The notes: generated by a model from the letters alone, not told the origin. A DNA stretch of 45,254 nucleotides from Desulfocapsa sp. (GCA_013792135.1 VMSP01000083.1:1-45254), one strand, 5' to 3'. Counted from the first letter of the stretch, positions 17,082 through 26,597 are shown. Numbers and translations are program-made.

Positions 17082-17636
17082 TCATAACTCTTCCTCGTTG
17101 TCCTCGTCATCGGATTCTGGTGGCGGTGAAGAACCAGCCAGCGCTTCACTATAAGGAAGATGGCCTAAAAGCTGATCAATTACTACGGAGCGCACATACT
17201 GTGACAATTTCATCCCTTTCCTGTTGGCCAGCAACTGTAGATCGTCTTTCATTTTCAGGGGAACCCATACTTTGACATCCGCGATGCTTTTTTCCTCAGG
17301 TGTCGGTACAGTATTTGCCAATGCTGTGAAGTCTATCGAATAAAACGGCTCTTCTTTCAAAGCAAATCGATGATCTTGCCGTTCGAGTAACCCCGTCAAG
17401 TCATAACGCCCATAGAGGTGGACAAACAACATCTGGCGATAGCTATCTGATGCGCTCGTGTCAAATTTACTCGACAACTCGTCCATTATTATTTCAACCG
17501 ACTCTGGAATCCAGAATTTAAGAGCGGCCTTATCGTCATCAAGCTCCGAGAAATCACGGTTCGTCATGGTGATCACATGCTCCTGCCGTGGGATTACCTT
17601 CCTGGAATCATCCTTTTTTCTGAAGAAGAACCGCAT
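17082..17636 (-). CDS. Protein with two ribbon-helix-helix-like segments
   Basis: In this 184-residue protein two similar stretches stand out. ALKFWIPESVEIIMDELSSKFDTSASDSYRQMLFVHLYG (about 38-76) and DVKVWVPLKMKDDLQLLANRKGMKLSQYVRSVVIDQLLG (about 120-158) are quoted here only in outline. Each has a short beta strand and two helices, as in Arc/CopG/MetJ repressors. The C-terminus is strongly acidic (PPPESDDEDNEEEL) and the N-terminus basic. Two RHH units in one chain would bind an operator as a pseudo-dimer. It converges on the fic gene and has no obvious toxin partner. The family is inferred from pattern only. Confidence 0.5.
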   Translation of the reverse strand: MRFFFRKKDDSRKVIPRQEHVITMTNRDFSELDDDKAALKFWIPESVEIIMDELSSKFDTSASDSYRQMLFVHLYGRYDLTGLLERQDHRFALKEEPFYSIDFTALANTVPTPEEKSIADVKVWVPLKMKDDLQLLANRKGMKLSQYVRSVVIDQLLGHLPYSEALAGSSPPPESDDEDNEEEL

Positions 17637-17798
17637 AATATTTCCTGTGTAAAGTTATTAGTATCTCAACTGGTTGTTCTGGCTCGTCTACGTTACAGAA
17701 GATAAGTAAGACTGGCATTATTTGATAGGGGAAGTTGTTGTAGCATTTTTTTTGGAGCGTATGCTGATAACGTACCTGAAGATAGCATTAGGTGAGAG

Positions 17799-17921
17799 AT
17801 GGATCAAGAAAACAAAATTTTCGATTGGCTGGATTTTAATAGCCGAGGCATTGTTCTTGCTCGGCGGCAAAAGTTGGACTCTTGTTTGCTCGATGGTGTC
17901 GACAGTGAGGAGGTAATATGA
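17799..17921 (+). CDS. Possible 40-residue peptide coupled to the SLOG gene
   Basis: An ORF of 40 codons (starting MDQENKIFDWLDFNSRG) begins behind GGTGAGAG. Its stop overlaps the start of the next gene (ATGA at 17918-17921). Composition is soluble and acidic. The overlap suggests a real translated leader or small partner, or the tail of a lost gene. No homologue is known to me. Confidence 0.35.
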   Translation: MDQENKIFDWLDFNSRGIVLARRQKLDSCLLDGVDSEEVI

Positions 17922-18661
17922 AAATCGTTTCAGGTGGACAAACCGGAGTGGATCGTGCGGCGCTTGATGCTGCCCTGGAGTATGGAGTTGAGGCTGGTGG
18001 CTGGTGCCCAGAAGGACGCAAGGCAGAGGATGGCGTGATTCCAGCCAAATATCCTGTTCAGGAATTGCCACAAGCTGGCCCTCGACAACGTACCAAAAAA
18101 AATGTCTTGGACAGCGATGGAACCGTTATTATCTATTTTAAGTATCCAGTCGGAGGTACCCAGGAAACAATTCTTTTCTGCATGAAGGCAAAGAAGCCCT
18201 ATCTCCTGCTCGATGCGACCGAGCTTTCTCCGGAAAGGGCGGCACAGCGGGTAAACTCCTTCACGAAGACCTACAATATGGCAGTGTTGAATGTGGCCGG
18301 TCCACGTGGCAGCAGGGAGCCGGGGGCATACGCATATGCGAAAGAGGTTATTGCGCAGGTCTTGAAGGATCAAAAGGGCTCTGGTGGGAAAGACAAAATG
18401 GAGGGGAAAGATATCTCAGTAGTAAGAGCAAGGCAAATAGCGTTTGAAGAGATTAACCGTGACTCCCAGGAATCTTTGGAGCTTGTGGAGTGTACGGAGC
18501 CGACTGCTCAGTTGGCTTGTTACCTGAAGGGTAAACGTTCTTTGGCGGATTGTTATTTCTTTCATGTAGGATCGCGGACACCAAGGATCGGGTCGGGCCG
18601 AATTATTGGCATCTCGAAACAGGACGGCGAGGTTGTTTGTGATGGAGATGTGGGCGAATAG
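17918..18661 (+). CDS. SLOG-superfamily protein (putative molybdenum carrier type)
   Basis: Residues 1-150 match the 'putative molybdenum carrier' family (PF12694 type) of the SLOG/Rossmann superfamily: VSGGQTGVDRAALDAAL (about 4-20), GGWCPEGRKAEDG (27-39), and later AGPRGSREPGAYAYAKEV. SLOG domains bind nucleotides or nucleotide-derived signals and occur in several bacterial conflict systems. The C-terminal 80 residues (SVVRARQIAFEEINRD ... CYFFHVGSR) form a second domain that faintly recalls YrhB/Imm35-like proteins. Two small ORFs flank it with overlaps, and an NTF2-like gene follows, all in one direction, so a four-gene unit is likely. The molybdenum role is only a family name. Confidence 0.72.
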   Translation: MKIVSGGQTGVDRAALDAALEYGVEAGGWCPEGRKAEDGVIPAKYPVQELPQAGPRQRTKKNVLDSDGTVIIYFKYPVGGTQETILFCMKAKKPYLLLDATELSPERAAQRVNSFTKTYNMAVLNVAGPRGSREPGAYAYAKEVIAQVLKDQKGSGGKDKMEGKDISVVRARQIAFEEINRDSQESLELVECTEPTAQLACYLKGKRSLADCYFFHVGSRTPRIGSGRIIGISKQDGEVVCDGDVGE

Positions 18662-18824
18662 GGTCCATGTAATTTGTGGTACAATTTATTCGTTTATCGA
18701 AGATGTTGGAACCTGGCTCAGTTGTTACAGTGTCATCGGGCCAAGCATCAGCACCGATCCGCAGATCTATGAGGTGTTTAGGACTTTTGTGGAGCACGTA
18801 TTTGCTGTCAAGGAAGGAAATTAA
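18642..18824 (+). CDS. Small protein of unknown function
   Basis: This 60-codon ORF starts MEMWANRVHVICGTIYSFIED, overlaps the end of the SLOG gene by 20 bases and ends two bases before the next start codon. I take the ATG at 18642, since an earlier start would deepen the overlap. The product is moderately hydrophobic without a clear membrane helix. Its tight packing between two genes of the same direction supports translation. It could also be a shifted remainder of the SLOG gene's C-terminal domain. Confidence 0.4.
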   Translation: MEMWANRVHVICGTIYSFIEDVGTWLSCYSVIGPSISTDPQIYEVFRTFVEHVFAVKEGN

Positions 18825-18826
18825 AT

Positions 18827-19669
18827 ATGGAAAAATCAACATTTCCTGTGGATGATGCTCAATTGAATGGATGGTGTGATGAATTCCCTGATACTGCTCA
18901 GGCACTGCTCTGCGTGCGCTATGCCTTGGCCTTCAACACCATGGATGCGGATTGGTTAAAAGGCACATTCGCCTCAACGGTGACCTATGGCTCACAGTCG
19001 GTTTTAGAGACCTTGCAAGGACAAGAGGCTGTGTGGGACTACCTTTCCGGCAAAATCAGAACCCTCCGAGCAAAACCGGCACGGCGGCCACGCTGCGAGC
19101 TGGGAGTAAGTGAGACGGGAAGGCCCTGTGTTCTCATGTACCAGCCGCAAGGAGTCTATGACCGCACCTGGCTTGATGTACCGTTGGTAAGGGTGGATAT
19201 CAAGACGGGAGTTAACGGTTTGGCAATCGAGATTTTTATGATCACCGTCGTGCCTTCGCCAGCTTCCGCAAAACGCAGCGGCATCTATCCTGGAGTAAAA
19301 GAGGACGTGCATGAGCGGGCCAGAAGATTCATTCGTCCGGGCGATGACTATGATGCTGGCTTACGTTTTTCCATTTTCCTGCTTGATGGTGAGATGTCGC
19401 TCGATCTCAGGATGATGGAGGAATCGGAAAAGGTGATGGCTGCTTTTCCCGGATCCATAAGATCCACTTTGATTACAACGCAACGCACATTGGCTTCTGA
19501 CGAGCTCGACCAGGCAGGTTTTATCGGTTTCCCCTCCGTGGCCGTATTCTGGAAGGATGAAATTATCTTCCGGCATGAGGGGCTTGCCTTCGCTGACCAT
19601 TTGATCCCGGAAATTCAGAAGATGACTGCTTTGCATGTGGTGACAGCCGCACAAGAAAATAAGGAGTAG
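18827..19669 (+). CDS. NTF2-like plus thioredoxin-fold-like protein
   Basis: In this 280-residue protein, residues 10-145 look like an NTF2/SnoaL-type cone fold (ALAFNTMDADWLKGTFASTVTYGSQ ... LQGQEAVWDYLSGKI). Residues 180-275 look like a thioredoxin-type half, with ITTQRTLASDELDQAGFIGFPSVAVFWKDEIIFRHEG and a cis-proline-like FPS, but no CxxC pair. The ribosome site is AAGGAAGG. As the last gene of the SLOG cluster it may be a ligand-binding or scaffold partner. The two-domain reading is by pattern only and the function is unknown. Confidence 0.5.
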   Translation: MEKSTFPVDDAQLNGWCDEFPDTAQALLCVRYALAFNTMDADWLKGTFASTVTYGSQSVLETLQGQEAVWDYLSGKIRTLRAKPARRPRCELGVSETGRPCVLMYQPQGVYDRTWLDVPLVRVDIKTGVNGLAIEIFMITVVPSPASAKRSGIYPGVKEDVHERARRFIRPGDDYDAGLRFSIFLLDGEMSLDLRMMEESEKVMAAFPGSIRSTLITTQRTLASDELDQAGFIGFPSVAVFWKDEIIFRHEGLAFADHLIPEIQKMTALHVVTAAQENKE

Positions 19670-19799
19670 GGGTGAGATGAATGCCTCGTCACTTCTCAGG
19701 GTCCCTCTTTCCCTAAATTAAACAGAGAGTAAGTGTGTGATCGGCCTTAGTTCATGGTGTGTGTCCTCTGTGCTAAAAATAACTTTGATATTATCTTTT

Positions 19800-19820
19800 A
19801 TTCATGATTATATAATGAAT
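19800..19820 (+). promoter_or_regulatory. -10 box and palindrome before mobile mystery protein A
   Basis: TATAAT at 19811-19816 lies about 48 bases before the gene. It is enclosed by ATTCAT (19800-19805) and ATGAAT (19815-19820), which are inverted copies. A helix-turn-helix protein encoded next could bind here and shut its own promoter. No good -35 box at the standard distance was found. Confidence 0.4.
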
Positions 19821-19863
19821 ATGTTCTTTATATGTCTTGTGCGAATAATAAAAAGGTTATTTA

Positions 19864-20334
19864 ATGAAAACGAAATACAAGCAGATTGCCAGACGGCAGC
19901 TTGATGCCACCTTGGCCAAGTTCAGTGAGGTAAGGAAGGTACAGCTTCCACCAAAGGGATGGATACGGGCGGTGCGTGAGGCGCTAGGCATGTCCGGTAA
20001 GCAGCTGGCCGGGCGGCTCAATGTCTCTCAGCCCCGCGTTCACAAGCTGGAACAGAGCGAACCATCGGGCGCGTTGACACTCAAAACCATGCGCCAGGTG
20101 GCCGAGGCTCTGGATTGTGTCTTTGTGTATGCTCTTGTCCCCCGCTCAACGCTTGAGGAAACCGTCAGGGCGCAGGCCAGAGCAGTGGCTACCGAGCGGC
20201 TGCAGCGGGTATCCCACACCATGCTTCTTGAGGCGCAGGGGCTTTCTACTAAGGAGCAACAGGCTTCCCTGGATGACGCCATTGAGGAGTTGGCGCGGGA
20301 GACACCCAAGGATCTATGGGATATGAAGCCATGA
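19864..20334 (+). CDS. Mobile mystery protein A (XRE-type regulator)
   Basis: This 156-residue protein matches the family named mobile mystery protein A (TIGR02612 type). It has an N-terminal segment YKQIARRQLDATLAKF, a helix-turn-helix at about 42-72 (ALGMSGKQLAGRLNVSQPRVHKLE) and a conserved DCVFVYALVP. It always pairs with the Fic/Doc-domain protein B encoded next; their genes overlap at ATGA. It is probably the antitoxin-like and regulatory partner, judging by order and HTH. These pairs occur in mobile DNA, as here. Confidence 0.88.
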   Translation: MKTKYKQIARRQLDATLAKFSEVRKVQLPPKGWIRAVREALGMSGKQLAGRLNVSQPRVHKLEQSEPSGALTLKTMRQVAEALDCVFVYALVPRSTLEETVRAQARAVATERLQRVSHTMLLEAQGLSTKEQQASLDDAIEELARETPKDLWDMKP

Positions 20335-20915
20335 TATTCGATACCCCGGAGGGGGCAACCCCGCTTGATCCTGATGAAGCTGAGGGCTTGCTGCTCTCTC
20401 ACATCACCACGCGGGCCGAGCTGGATCGGTGGGAACAGGAAAACATCGCTGAGGCCGAAGCCTGGGCCTTCCGCCGCGCCCATCCTGACATCCTCACCGA
20501 TGGTTTTGCCAAGCGGTTGCATAAGCGGATGTTTGGTAATGTCTGGCGCTGGGCGGGATCGTACCGCAAGACCGGCAAGAATATTGGCCTACCCGCCTGG
20601 CAGATTGCCACGGAGCTGCGCAGCCTCTGCGATGATTGCGCGGCCTGGATTGAGCATGGTTCCTACCCACCGGACGAGATCGCCGTGCGCTTCCATCACC
20701 GGCTTACGGCCATCCATCCCTTTGCCAATGGCAATGGCCGTCATGCCCGGCTGATGACTGATATTATTCTGGCGCATCTGCTCAAGCAGCCCCGTTTTAC
20801 CTGGGGGAGCGGCAACCTGGTCAATACCGGGGATTGCCGGAAACAGTATATCAATGCCCTGCGTGCCGCCGATCGGTACGATTATGGGCCGTTGCTGGCT
20901 TTTGTGCGGTCTTAA
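20331..20915 (+). CDS. Mobile mystery protein B (Fic/Doc domain)
   Basis: This 194-residue Fic-fold enzyme has the intact motif HPFANGNGRHAR at 129-140, so nucleotidyl or phosphoryl transfer to a protein is expected. It begins MIFDTPEGATPLDPDEAEGL, the family hallmark. The ATG at 20331 overlaps the stop of protein A (ATGA), so I prefer it to the one 15 bases earlier. No inhibitory (S/T)xxxE(G/N) motif is seen in it, which fits control by the partner. It is the second Fic enzyme within 5 kb and is not closely similar to the first. Confidence 0.88.
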   Translation: MIFDTPEGATPLDPDEAEGLLLSHITTRAELDRWEQENIAEAEAWAFRRAHPDILTDGFAKRLHKRMFGNVWRWAGSYRKTGKNIGLPAWQIATELRSLCDDCAAWIEHGSYPPDEIAVRFHHRLTAIHPFANGNGRHARLMTDIILAHLLKQPRFTWGSGNLVNTGDCRKQYINALRAADRYDYGPLLAFVRS

Positions 20916-21000
20916 TGAGTTTGGAAGAGATCCAATTGAGCAATAAAAAATTTCAAAGAAGATGTCTCGATGCAGAAAAAAGAAGCCAAGGAGTGCAACA

Positions 21001-21867
21001 ATGTCCAGTGAAGAAAACAACGACAAACATGCCCAGAACCGGCTCCTGCATTTCGAGGATTGTGCTCACGCTATTGACCAACTCTTTCTTTCGGCGCTGG
21101 GCAACCAGGGCCCTAGCGCCTTTGGTGAGTTTCTCGGTTTTGCCCGCCAGTTCAACAACCTTTCTGTGTATAATGCCATGCTGGTCAGGATCCAGAGACC
21201 GGGGGCCGGAGCTGTCGGCAGCCGCCGACAGTGGCGGGAGATTGATCGTCATGTATTGCCGGACGCTATTCCCATTGTCATATTGCAGCCCTTTGGCCCG
21301 GTGCGCTTTATTTTTGAACATGGTGATACGGAAGGTAGGCCAATGCCAGCTCAGGACAAGAATCCTTTATTTGCCGAGGGTAAAGTCGGAGAACAACTGT
21401 ATCAGCGCACCAAGAAAGCTGCTGATAATTTCTCGGTTGAGGTGGTGGAGACAGATCATTATGGCAACAACCTGGCTGGTACTGCCGCTGGCTTGAGTGT
21501 GTGTCCAGAAAAATTGCAAAGTAAGAGCGCAAGAGCCTTTCGGATCAAGCTCAACTCCAGGCACGACCTGCCAAGCCGGTACGCCACCTTGGCTCATGAG
21601 TTGGGCCATATTTATTGCGGCCATCTGGGTCAGGATGCTAAAGGCAGATGGCCTGACCGTCGCGGTTTGTTTCCTTCCTTAGAGGCCATGGAACTTGAAG
21701 CCGAAGCGGTGGCCTGGCTGGTATGCCAGCGCAACGGTATCACCACCCGTTCCGAGGAATATTTGAATCAACTCATTGATGAGGCGGGGCTGCAAACGGT
21801 GAGCATGTATGCCATCTATGAAGCGGCCAACCGGGTGGAATCGCGGACAGAACCCAAGAAGACATAA
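21001..21867 (+). CDS. ArdC/ImmA-like zinc metallopeptidase
   Basis: This 288-residue protein has an N-terminal domain (about 15-85, FGEFLGFARQFNNLSVYNAMLVRIQRPGA) of the ArdC single-strand-DNA-binding antirestriction type. The C-terminal zinc peptidase domain has H199-E200-LG-H203 and a downstream LEAEAVAWL acidic ligand region, as in ImmA/IrrE. The start at 21001 has AAGGAG in front; an earlier ATG is unsupported. ArdC proteins shield incoming plasmid DNA from restriction, and ImmA peptidases cleave phage-type repressors. It lies 500 bases before a type I restriction operon, where either role would make sense. Confidence 0.78.
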   Translation: MSSEENNDKHAQNRLLHFEDCAHAIDQLFLSALGNQGPSAFGEFLGFARQFNNLSVYNAMLVRIQRPGAGAVGSRRQWREIDRHVLPDAIPIVILQPFGPVRFIFEHGDTEGRPMPAQDKNPLFAEGKVGEQLYQRTKKAADNFSVEVVETDHYGNNLAGTAAGLSVCPEKLQSKSARAFRIKLNSRHDLPSRYATLAHELGHIYCGHLGQDAKGRWPDRRGLFPSLEAMELEAEAVAWLVCQRNGITTRSEEYLNQLIDEAGLQTVSMYAIYEAANRVESRTEPKKT

Positions 21868-22375
21868 GAGAGGAAAAGGTTTTTGTTGTTGAATTATCTT
21901 ATGCGTGGAAAACCGCGTGAATATAGGAAATGATGTTGTCTTATTTGACAGTTAACACGTTTGTTATCGCGGTATTGGCTTCGGACACCATCTTTCGACC
22001 TTGAGATTAAGCAAGCGCCTATCCCAGTGTTCATAAATGGCCGCCGTTGCTCCTGAAAGGGCGGGGCGAGCGGTCAGTGTCCTCTTTTTCTTGCGTAGTT
22101 ACCCTCTCCAATTTCTTTGTAGTCACTTATTCCTGTTCTTTCCTTAGTCACTATAATGCTCTTTTCCTGTAGAATCGTCTGCGTGTCATATTACGGGAAA
22201 TTATATTTATAGGTGCCGCTATTATCAGGAGGTTTACATTGTGGTTTTTTTTCTGGCTATTTTGAGGTGATACTATTATCAGTTCGGTGTCAGCTACCTG
22301 TTCTGCCGGGGAGTTTTATCATTATAAACCTGTAGATGTGCCAAGTTTCAGACAAATCAATAATCAAGGGGAAGC
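21868..22375. other. Intergenic region before the restriction operon
   Basis: I find no gene in these 508 bases. TTGACA at about 21947 could be a -35 box, but no clear -10 follows. The 10-mer CTATTATCAG is repeated at 22219-22228 and 22273-22282. The first copy ends in AGGAGG, followed by a tiny ORF from GTG that stops within ten codons. The promoter of the restriction operon should lie here. Confidence 0.4.
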
Positions 22376-24703
22376 ATGGATCAAGCACAACTCAACTGGC
22401 TTACGAATTTTATCTGGAACATCGCTGACGATGTTCTCCGTGATGTCTTTGTGCGTGGCAAATACCGCGACGTTATTTTGCCGATGACCGTTCTCCGTCG
22501 TCTCGATGCTGTGCTGGAGCCAACGAAACAGGCCGTATTGGAGATGAAATCCGCGCTCGATCGTGAGCAGATCACCAATCAAGATGACGCGCTCCGTTCT
22601 GCTTCCGGTCAAGCATTTTACAACACCTCGCCATTCCTGTTGCGTGATCTCAAATCCCGCGCTACGCAGCAGAAGCTCAAGGATGACTTTGAGGCTTACC
22701 TTGATGGTTTTTCACCGAACGTCCAGGACATCCTGAATAACTTTGAGTTTCGCCATCAAATCCCCCGACTCTCCAAAGCCGACGCGCTGGGCCTGTTAAT
22801 CGAAAAGTTCCTCGACAAGGACGTCAACCTCAGCCCTTATGCGGTCGGCGACCTGCCTGCCCTCGATAATCACTCAATGGGGACGGTGTTCGAGGAACTC
22901 GTCCTCCGATTCAACGAGGATAACAACGAAGAGGCTGGCGAACACTGGACGCCCCGCGATGCCGTCCGACTTATGGCAAATCTCATGTTTCTGCCGGTGG
23001 CCGACAAGATCGAATCCGGCACCTACCTCCTTTACGACTGCGCCTGTGGCACTGGCGGTATGTTGACCGTCGCGGAGGAAACTCTTCAGCAAATCGCCAA
23101 AGCCCACGGCAAGCAGGTCGCCACGCACCTCTATGGTCAGGAGATCAACGGCGAGACTTACGCCATCTGCAAAGCCGACCTCCTGCTCAAAGGCGACGGC
23201 GACGCGGCGGATAACATCATCGGCGGCCCAGAGCACTCCACTCTCGCCAATGATGCCTTCCGCTCCCGCGAGTTCGACTTCATGCTCTCCAATCCGCCCT
23301 ACGGCAAAAGCTGGAAGAGCGACCTCGAACGCATGGGTGGCAAGAAGGAGCTGCATGACCCGCGCTTCGTCATTCAGCATGCGGGGGATTCGGAATACTC
23401 CCTCATCACCCGCTCCAGCGATGGCCAGATGCTCTTTCTTGCCAATATGCTCAGCAAAATGAAGCACGATACACCGCTCGGCAGCCGCATCGCTGAGGTA
23501 CACAACGGTTCATCTCTCTTCACCGGTGACGCCGGGCAGGGTGAGAGCAACATCCGCCGCTGGATCATCGAGAGCGACTGGCTGGAGGCCATTGTCGCCC
23601 TACCGCTGAACATGTTTTACAACACCGGTATCGCCACCTATGTTTGGGTGCTGACCAACCGGAAGCCCGAGCACCGTCAGGGTAAGGTGCAGCTTATTGA
23701 CGCCACCCAGTGGTTCGTTCCTCTACGCAAGAACATGGGCAAAAAAAACTGCCAACTCACCGCCGAGGACATTCAACGCATATGCGACACCTTTCTTGCC
23801 TGTAAGGAAAGCGAGCAGTCGAAAATATTCCCCAATGCCGCCTTTGGCTACTGGAAGGTGAAGGTCGAGCGTCCTCTGCGCCTCCACAGCCAGCTCTCCC
23901 GCCAGCGCATCGAGACCATGCGTTTCTCTTCCGGCGACGAAGATATCCGCGCCGCGCTCTACGATGAACTCGGCGACCCCCTTTTTGAAAACCCTGCCTC
24001 CGTCCGCAAGGAACTGGAGAAACTGGTCAATGACTTTGGCAAAGGTGACATTGATGAGGAAGACGGTGAAGGCGACGGCGGCGCGGCCAAGAAAACCCTG
24101 CCCGAAGCCAAGAAGAAGAAGCTTCTTAATGAAGCCACCTGGAAACGCGATGCCATGCTAGTCGAGATAGCCACTAGGCTTCGCGAAACCCTCGGCGGCG
24201 GCCTCTTTGAAGACCACAACGTTTTCCTGGAACGCGTTGGAGCTACGCTGAAGAAGCTCGCCCTCAAGCCCAGCGCCGCCGACCTGAAACTCATCATTAA
24301 CGCCATCAGTTGGCGTGTGGAAGATGCGTCCCGCGTCATCAAGAAGGTGCACAAGCCCGGGAAGGTTCAACCCGATCTGCTGCGCGGCCTCTTTGCAGCC
24401 GAGATCGATGGCAAGAGCTGTGTTGTCGAATATGAACCCGACAGCGAGCTCCGCGACCACGAGCAAATCCCGCTGCTCGAAGAAGGTGGGATCGAAGCCT
24501 TCATCCGCCGCGAGGTGTTGCCCTACACGCCCGATGCCTGGATCGTCGAAGCCGACACCAAGATCGGCTACGAAGTCAGCTTTACACGTCACTTCTACAA
24601 GCCTCCGGAACTCCGCACCCTTGCCCAGATCAGCGCCGACATCCTCGCACTGGAGCAGGAGACCGAAGGGTTACTCAGCGAAATCACCGGAGGGAAAGCC
24701 TAA
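22376..24703 (+). CDS. hsdM: Type I restriction-modification DNA methyltransferase HsdM
   Basis: This 775-residue N6-adenine methyltransferase subunit has an N-terminal HsdM_N helical domain (about 8-150), the conserved GEHWTPRD (188-195), SAM-binding motif ACGTGG (223-228) and catalytic NPPY (306-309). The C-terminal 260 residues go beyond the usual HsdM. They include a charged Lys/Glu/Gly linker ([14 protein letters not shown]) and a region resembling the part of type I enzymes that contacts the specificity subunit. With HsdS it methylates a bipartite target; with HsdR it restricts unmodified DNA. The ribosome site is AAGGGGAAGC before ATG. It opens a tightly packed six-ORF operon. Confidence 0.95.
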   Translation: MDQAQLNWLTNFIWNIADDVLRDVFVRGKYRDVILPMTVLRRLDAVLEPTKQAVLEMKSALDREQITNQDDALRSASGQAFYNTSPFLLRDLKSRATQQKLKDDFEAYLDGFSPNVQDILNNFEFRHQIPRLSKADALGLLIEKFLDKDVNLSPYAVGDLPALDNHSMGTVFEELVLRFNEDNNEEAGEHWTPRDAVRLMANLMFLPVADKIESGTYLLYDCACGTGGMLTVAEETLQQIAKAHGKQVATHLYGQEINGETYAICKADLLLKGDGDAADNIIGGPEHSTLANDAFRSREFDFMLSNPPYGKSWKSDLERMGGKKELHDPRFVIQHAGDSEYSLITRSSDGQMLFLANMLSKMKHDTPLGSRIAEVHNGSSLFTGDAGQGESNIRRWIIESDWLEAIVALPLNMFYNTGIATYVWVLTNRKPEHRQGKVQLIDATQWFVPLRKNMGKKNCQLTAEDIQRICDTFLACKESEQSKIFPNAAFGYWKVKVERPLRLHSQLSRQRIETMRFSSGDEDIRAALYDELGDPLFENPASVRKELEKLVNDFGKGDIDEEDGEGDGGAAKKTLPEAKKKKLLNEATWKRDAMLVEIATRLRETLGGGLFEDHNVFLERVGATLKKLALKPSAADLKLIINAISWRVEDASRVIKKVHKPGKVQPDLLRGLFAAEIDGKSCVVEYEPDSELRDHEQIPLLEEGGIEAFIRREVLPYTPDAWIVEADTKIGYEVSFTRHFYKPPELRTLAQISADILALEQETEGLLSEITGGKA

Positions 24704-24705
24704 TA

Positions 24706-26502
24706 ATGTCCACTCAACGCTATTCCGTCACCCCGCATCCGATTGAAACCCTGCTCACCTGGGTAAAATCGGGCGAGATCGCCATTCCTGAAATCCAACG
24801 CCCCTTCGTTTGGGAGCCCACCAAGGTCCGCAATCTTCTCGACTCGCTTTATCAGGGCTACCCTGTCGGCTACCTCATTGCTTGGCGCAATCCCACCGTG
24901 AAGCTCAAGGATGGCACGCCGTCCGCCGGCAAACGCATTCTCATCGACGGCCAGCAGCGAGTCACCGCATTGATGGCCGGGTTGCTCGGGCGCGAGGTTC
25001 TGACCAAGGATTACGAGACCATTCGCATCCGCATCGCCTTTCACCCGTTGACCGAGAAGTTTGAGGTTGCCAACCCCGCCATCCGTAAAAACGTGGGGTG
25101 GATCGAGGATGTGGCTGCGGTCTTCGCTCCGGAAGCTGATTTGATCGAGCTGATCGAGGACTATGTCGCCAAGAACCCCACCGCTGACCGCAAGCAAGTC
25201 GGCAAGGTCCTGCAAAGACTCGGCAAGATCATCAACAACCACGTCGGCCTGATCGAACTGGCCGAAGACCTCGACATCGAAACGGTCACCGAGATTTTCA
25301 TCCGCGTGAACTCCGCCGGTGCTGAGCTTTCTCAGGCCGATTTCGCCATGTCGAAGATCGCCGCCAATGAAACTTACGGCGGCAACATGCTACGCAAGGC
25401 GATCGACTATTTCTGTCACCTCGCAGTTGCTCCTGAATTTTTTGGACGCATCGAGAAGGGCGACAAAGCCTTTGCAGCCTCAGAGTTCTTCCCGCAGATG
25501 CGCTGGCTCAAGGATGTGAACGACGACATCTACGACCCCACTTACACCGACATGCTGCGTGTGGCCTTCACTGCAGAGTTCGGGCGTGGCAAATTGGCTG
25601 ATCTTGTGGCGCTGCTATCGGGGCGCAACTTCGAGACCCGCCAGTATGAGGATGCCATCGCCGAGGCATCATTCGGACGGCTCAAGCAGGGCATCCTGCG
25701 ATTCATCAACAAAACACATTTCGAGCGCTTTACGATGATTGTGCGCTCGGCAGGCTTTATTACCAACAACCTAATCGGTGGGCAGAACGCCGTCAATTTC
25801 GCCTACATCCTTTACCTGCGAGGACGTGCTGAGAATGTTCCTGCCGCCGACCTTGAACGGCTCGTACGTCGTTGGTATGCCATGTCGATCTTACGTGGGC
25901 GCTACACCGGCAGCCCAGAGACGGCATTTGACTTCGACATCCGCCAGGTCGAGACGCGCGGTTTGGTCGCCTATGCCGATTCGGTGATTGAGAATGAATT
26001 ACCCGCTAGTTTTTGGACTGGAATGCTTCCCCAGCTCATGGATACCTCGTCCGGGCAGAGTCCTTACTTCCTCGCCTATAAGGCAGCGCAGGTGAAACTG
26101 GCGGACAAGGGCTTCCTCTCGCGCGACATCACCGTGCAAGACCTGCTGCTGAATCGAAGCGATGTGCACCACGTTTACCCACGCAACTACCTCAAAAAAC
26201 AGGGCCTCGCTCGCGGACGCTACAATCAGATCGCCAACTTCGTGCTGGCTCAAAGCGAGATCAATATCGGCATTGGAGACAAGCCTCCCGAAACCTACTT
26301 CAAGGAACTGGCCGAACAGTGTGCTGGCGGTCCAAAGAAGCACGGCGGCATTACGGAACGGGAGGAAGCATGCTCTAATCTGCGCATGAGCTGCCTGCCT
26401 GACTCGCTGCTCGACGGCGAAATCCCCGCCTATGACGACTTCCTTGAACAGCGGCGCAAACTCATGGCACAGAAAATCAAAACTTGGTTTGAGACACTCT
26501 GA
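24706..26502 (+). CDS. DUF262/DUF1524 (GmrSD-like) protein
   Basis: Residues 10-100 of this 598-residue protein carry the DUF262 (GmrS-type ParB-like) hallmarks: [28 protein letters not shown] and DGQQRVTAL (81-89). The C-terminal domain is DUF1524-like, an HNH-type nuclease with HHVYPRNYL (H488-H489) and a downstream Asn (NQIANFVL). GmrSD enzymes are type IV restriction systems that use NTP to cut DNA with glucosylated hydroxymethylcytosine. Here it sits inside a type I operon, two bases after hsdM. It may add attack on modified DNA to a system directed at unmodified DNA. Its stop overlaps the next tiny ORF (TGATG). Confidence 0.88.
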   Translation: MSTQRYSVTPHPIETLLTWVKSGEIAIPEIQRPFVWEPTKVRNLLDSLYQGYPVGYLIAWRNPTVKLKDGTPSAGKRILIDGQQRVTALMAGLLGREVLTKDYETIRIRIAFHPLTEKFEVANPAIRKNVGWIEDVAAVFAPEADLIELIEDYVAKNPTADRKQVGKVLQRLGKIINNHVGLIELAEDLDIETVTEIFIRVNSAGAELSQADFAMSKIAANETYGGNMLRKAIDYFCHLAVAPEFFGRIEKGDKAFAASEFFPQMRWLKDVNDDIYDPTYTDMLRVAFTAEFGRGKLADLVALLSGRNFETRQYEDAIAEASFGRLKQGILRFINKTHFERFTMIVRSAGFITNNLIGGQNAVNFAYILYLRGRAENVPAADLERLVRRWYAMSILRGRYTGSPETAFDFDIRQVETRGLVAYADSVIENELPASFWTGMLPQLMDTSSGQSPYFLAYKAAQVKLADKGFLSRDITVQDLLLNRSDVHHVYPRNYLKKQGLARGRYNQIANFVLAQSEINIGIGDKPPETYFKELAEQCAGGPKKHGGITEREEACSNLRMSCLPDSLLDGEIPAYDDFLEQRRKLMAQKIKTWFETL

Positions 26503-26597
26503 TGATTTACAGCCGCACCACCCGCAGCCAGCTCCATCGCCAAAAAGCTGAGCGTATCTGGAACCCTGAAGACCTGCTGAAAGGAGTCCTGCCATGA
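26502..26597 (+). CDS. 31-codon ORF coupled between DUF262 gene and hsdS
   Basis: The ORF reads [18 protein letters not shown] and on to a total of 31 codons. Its start overlaps the DUF262 stop (TGATG at 26500-26504). Its stop overlaps the hsdS start (ATGA at 26594-26597), and GGAG for hsdS lies inside it. It is basic and amphipathic. Two exact overlaps suggest it is translated, at least to carry ribosomes to hsdS; it may also be a tiny subunit. Not recognised. Confidence 0.5.
   Translation: MIYSRTTRSQLHRQKAERIWNPEDLLKGVLP

Noticed and set aside
17722-17916. 64-codon hydrophobic ORF before the SLOG gene
   Set aside because: It is in a different frame from the 40-codon ORF that couples by ATGA to the SLOG gene. 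It has no ribosome site, and its length is within chance in this AT-rich stretch.
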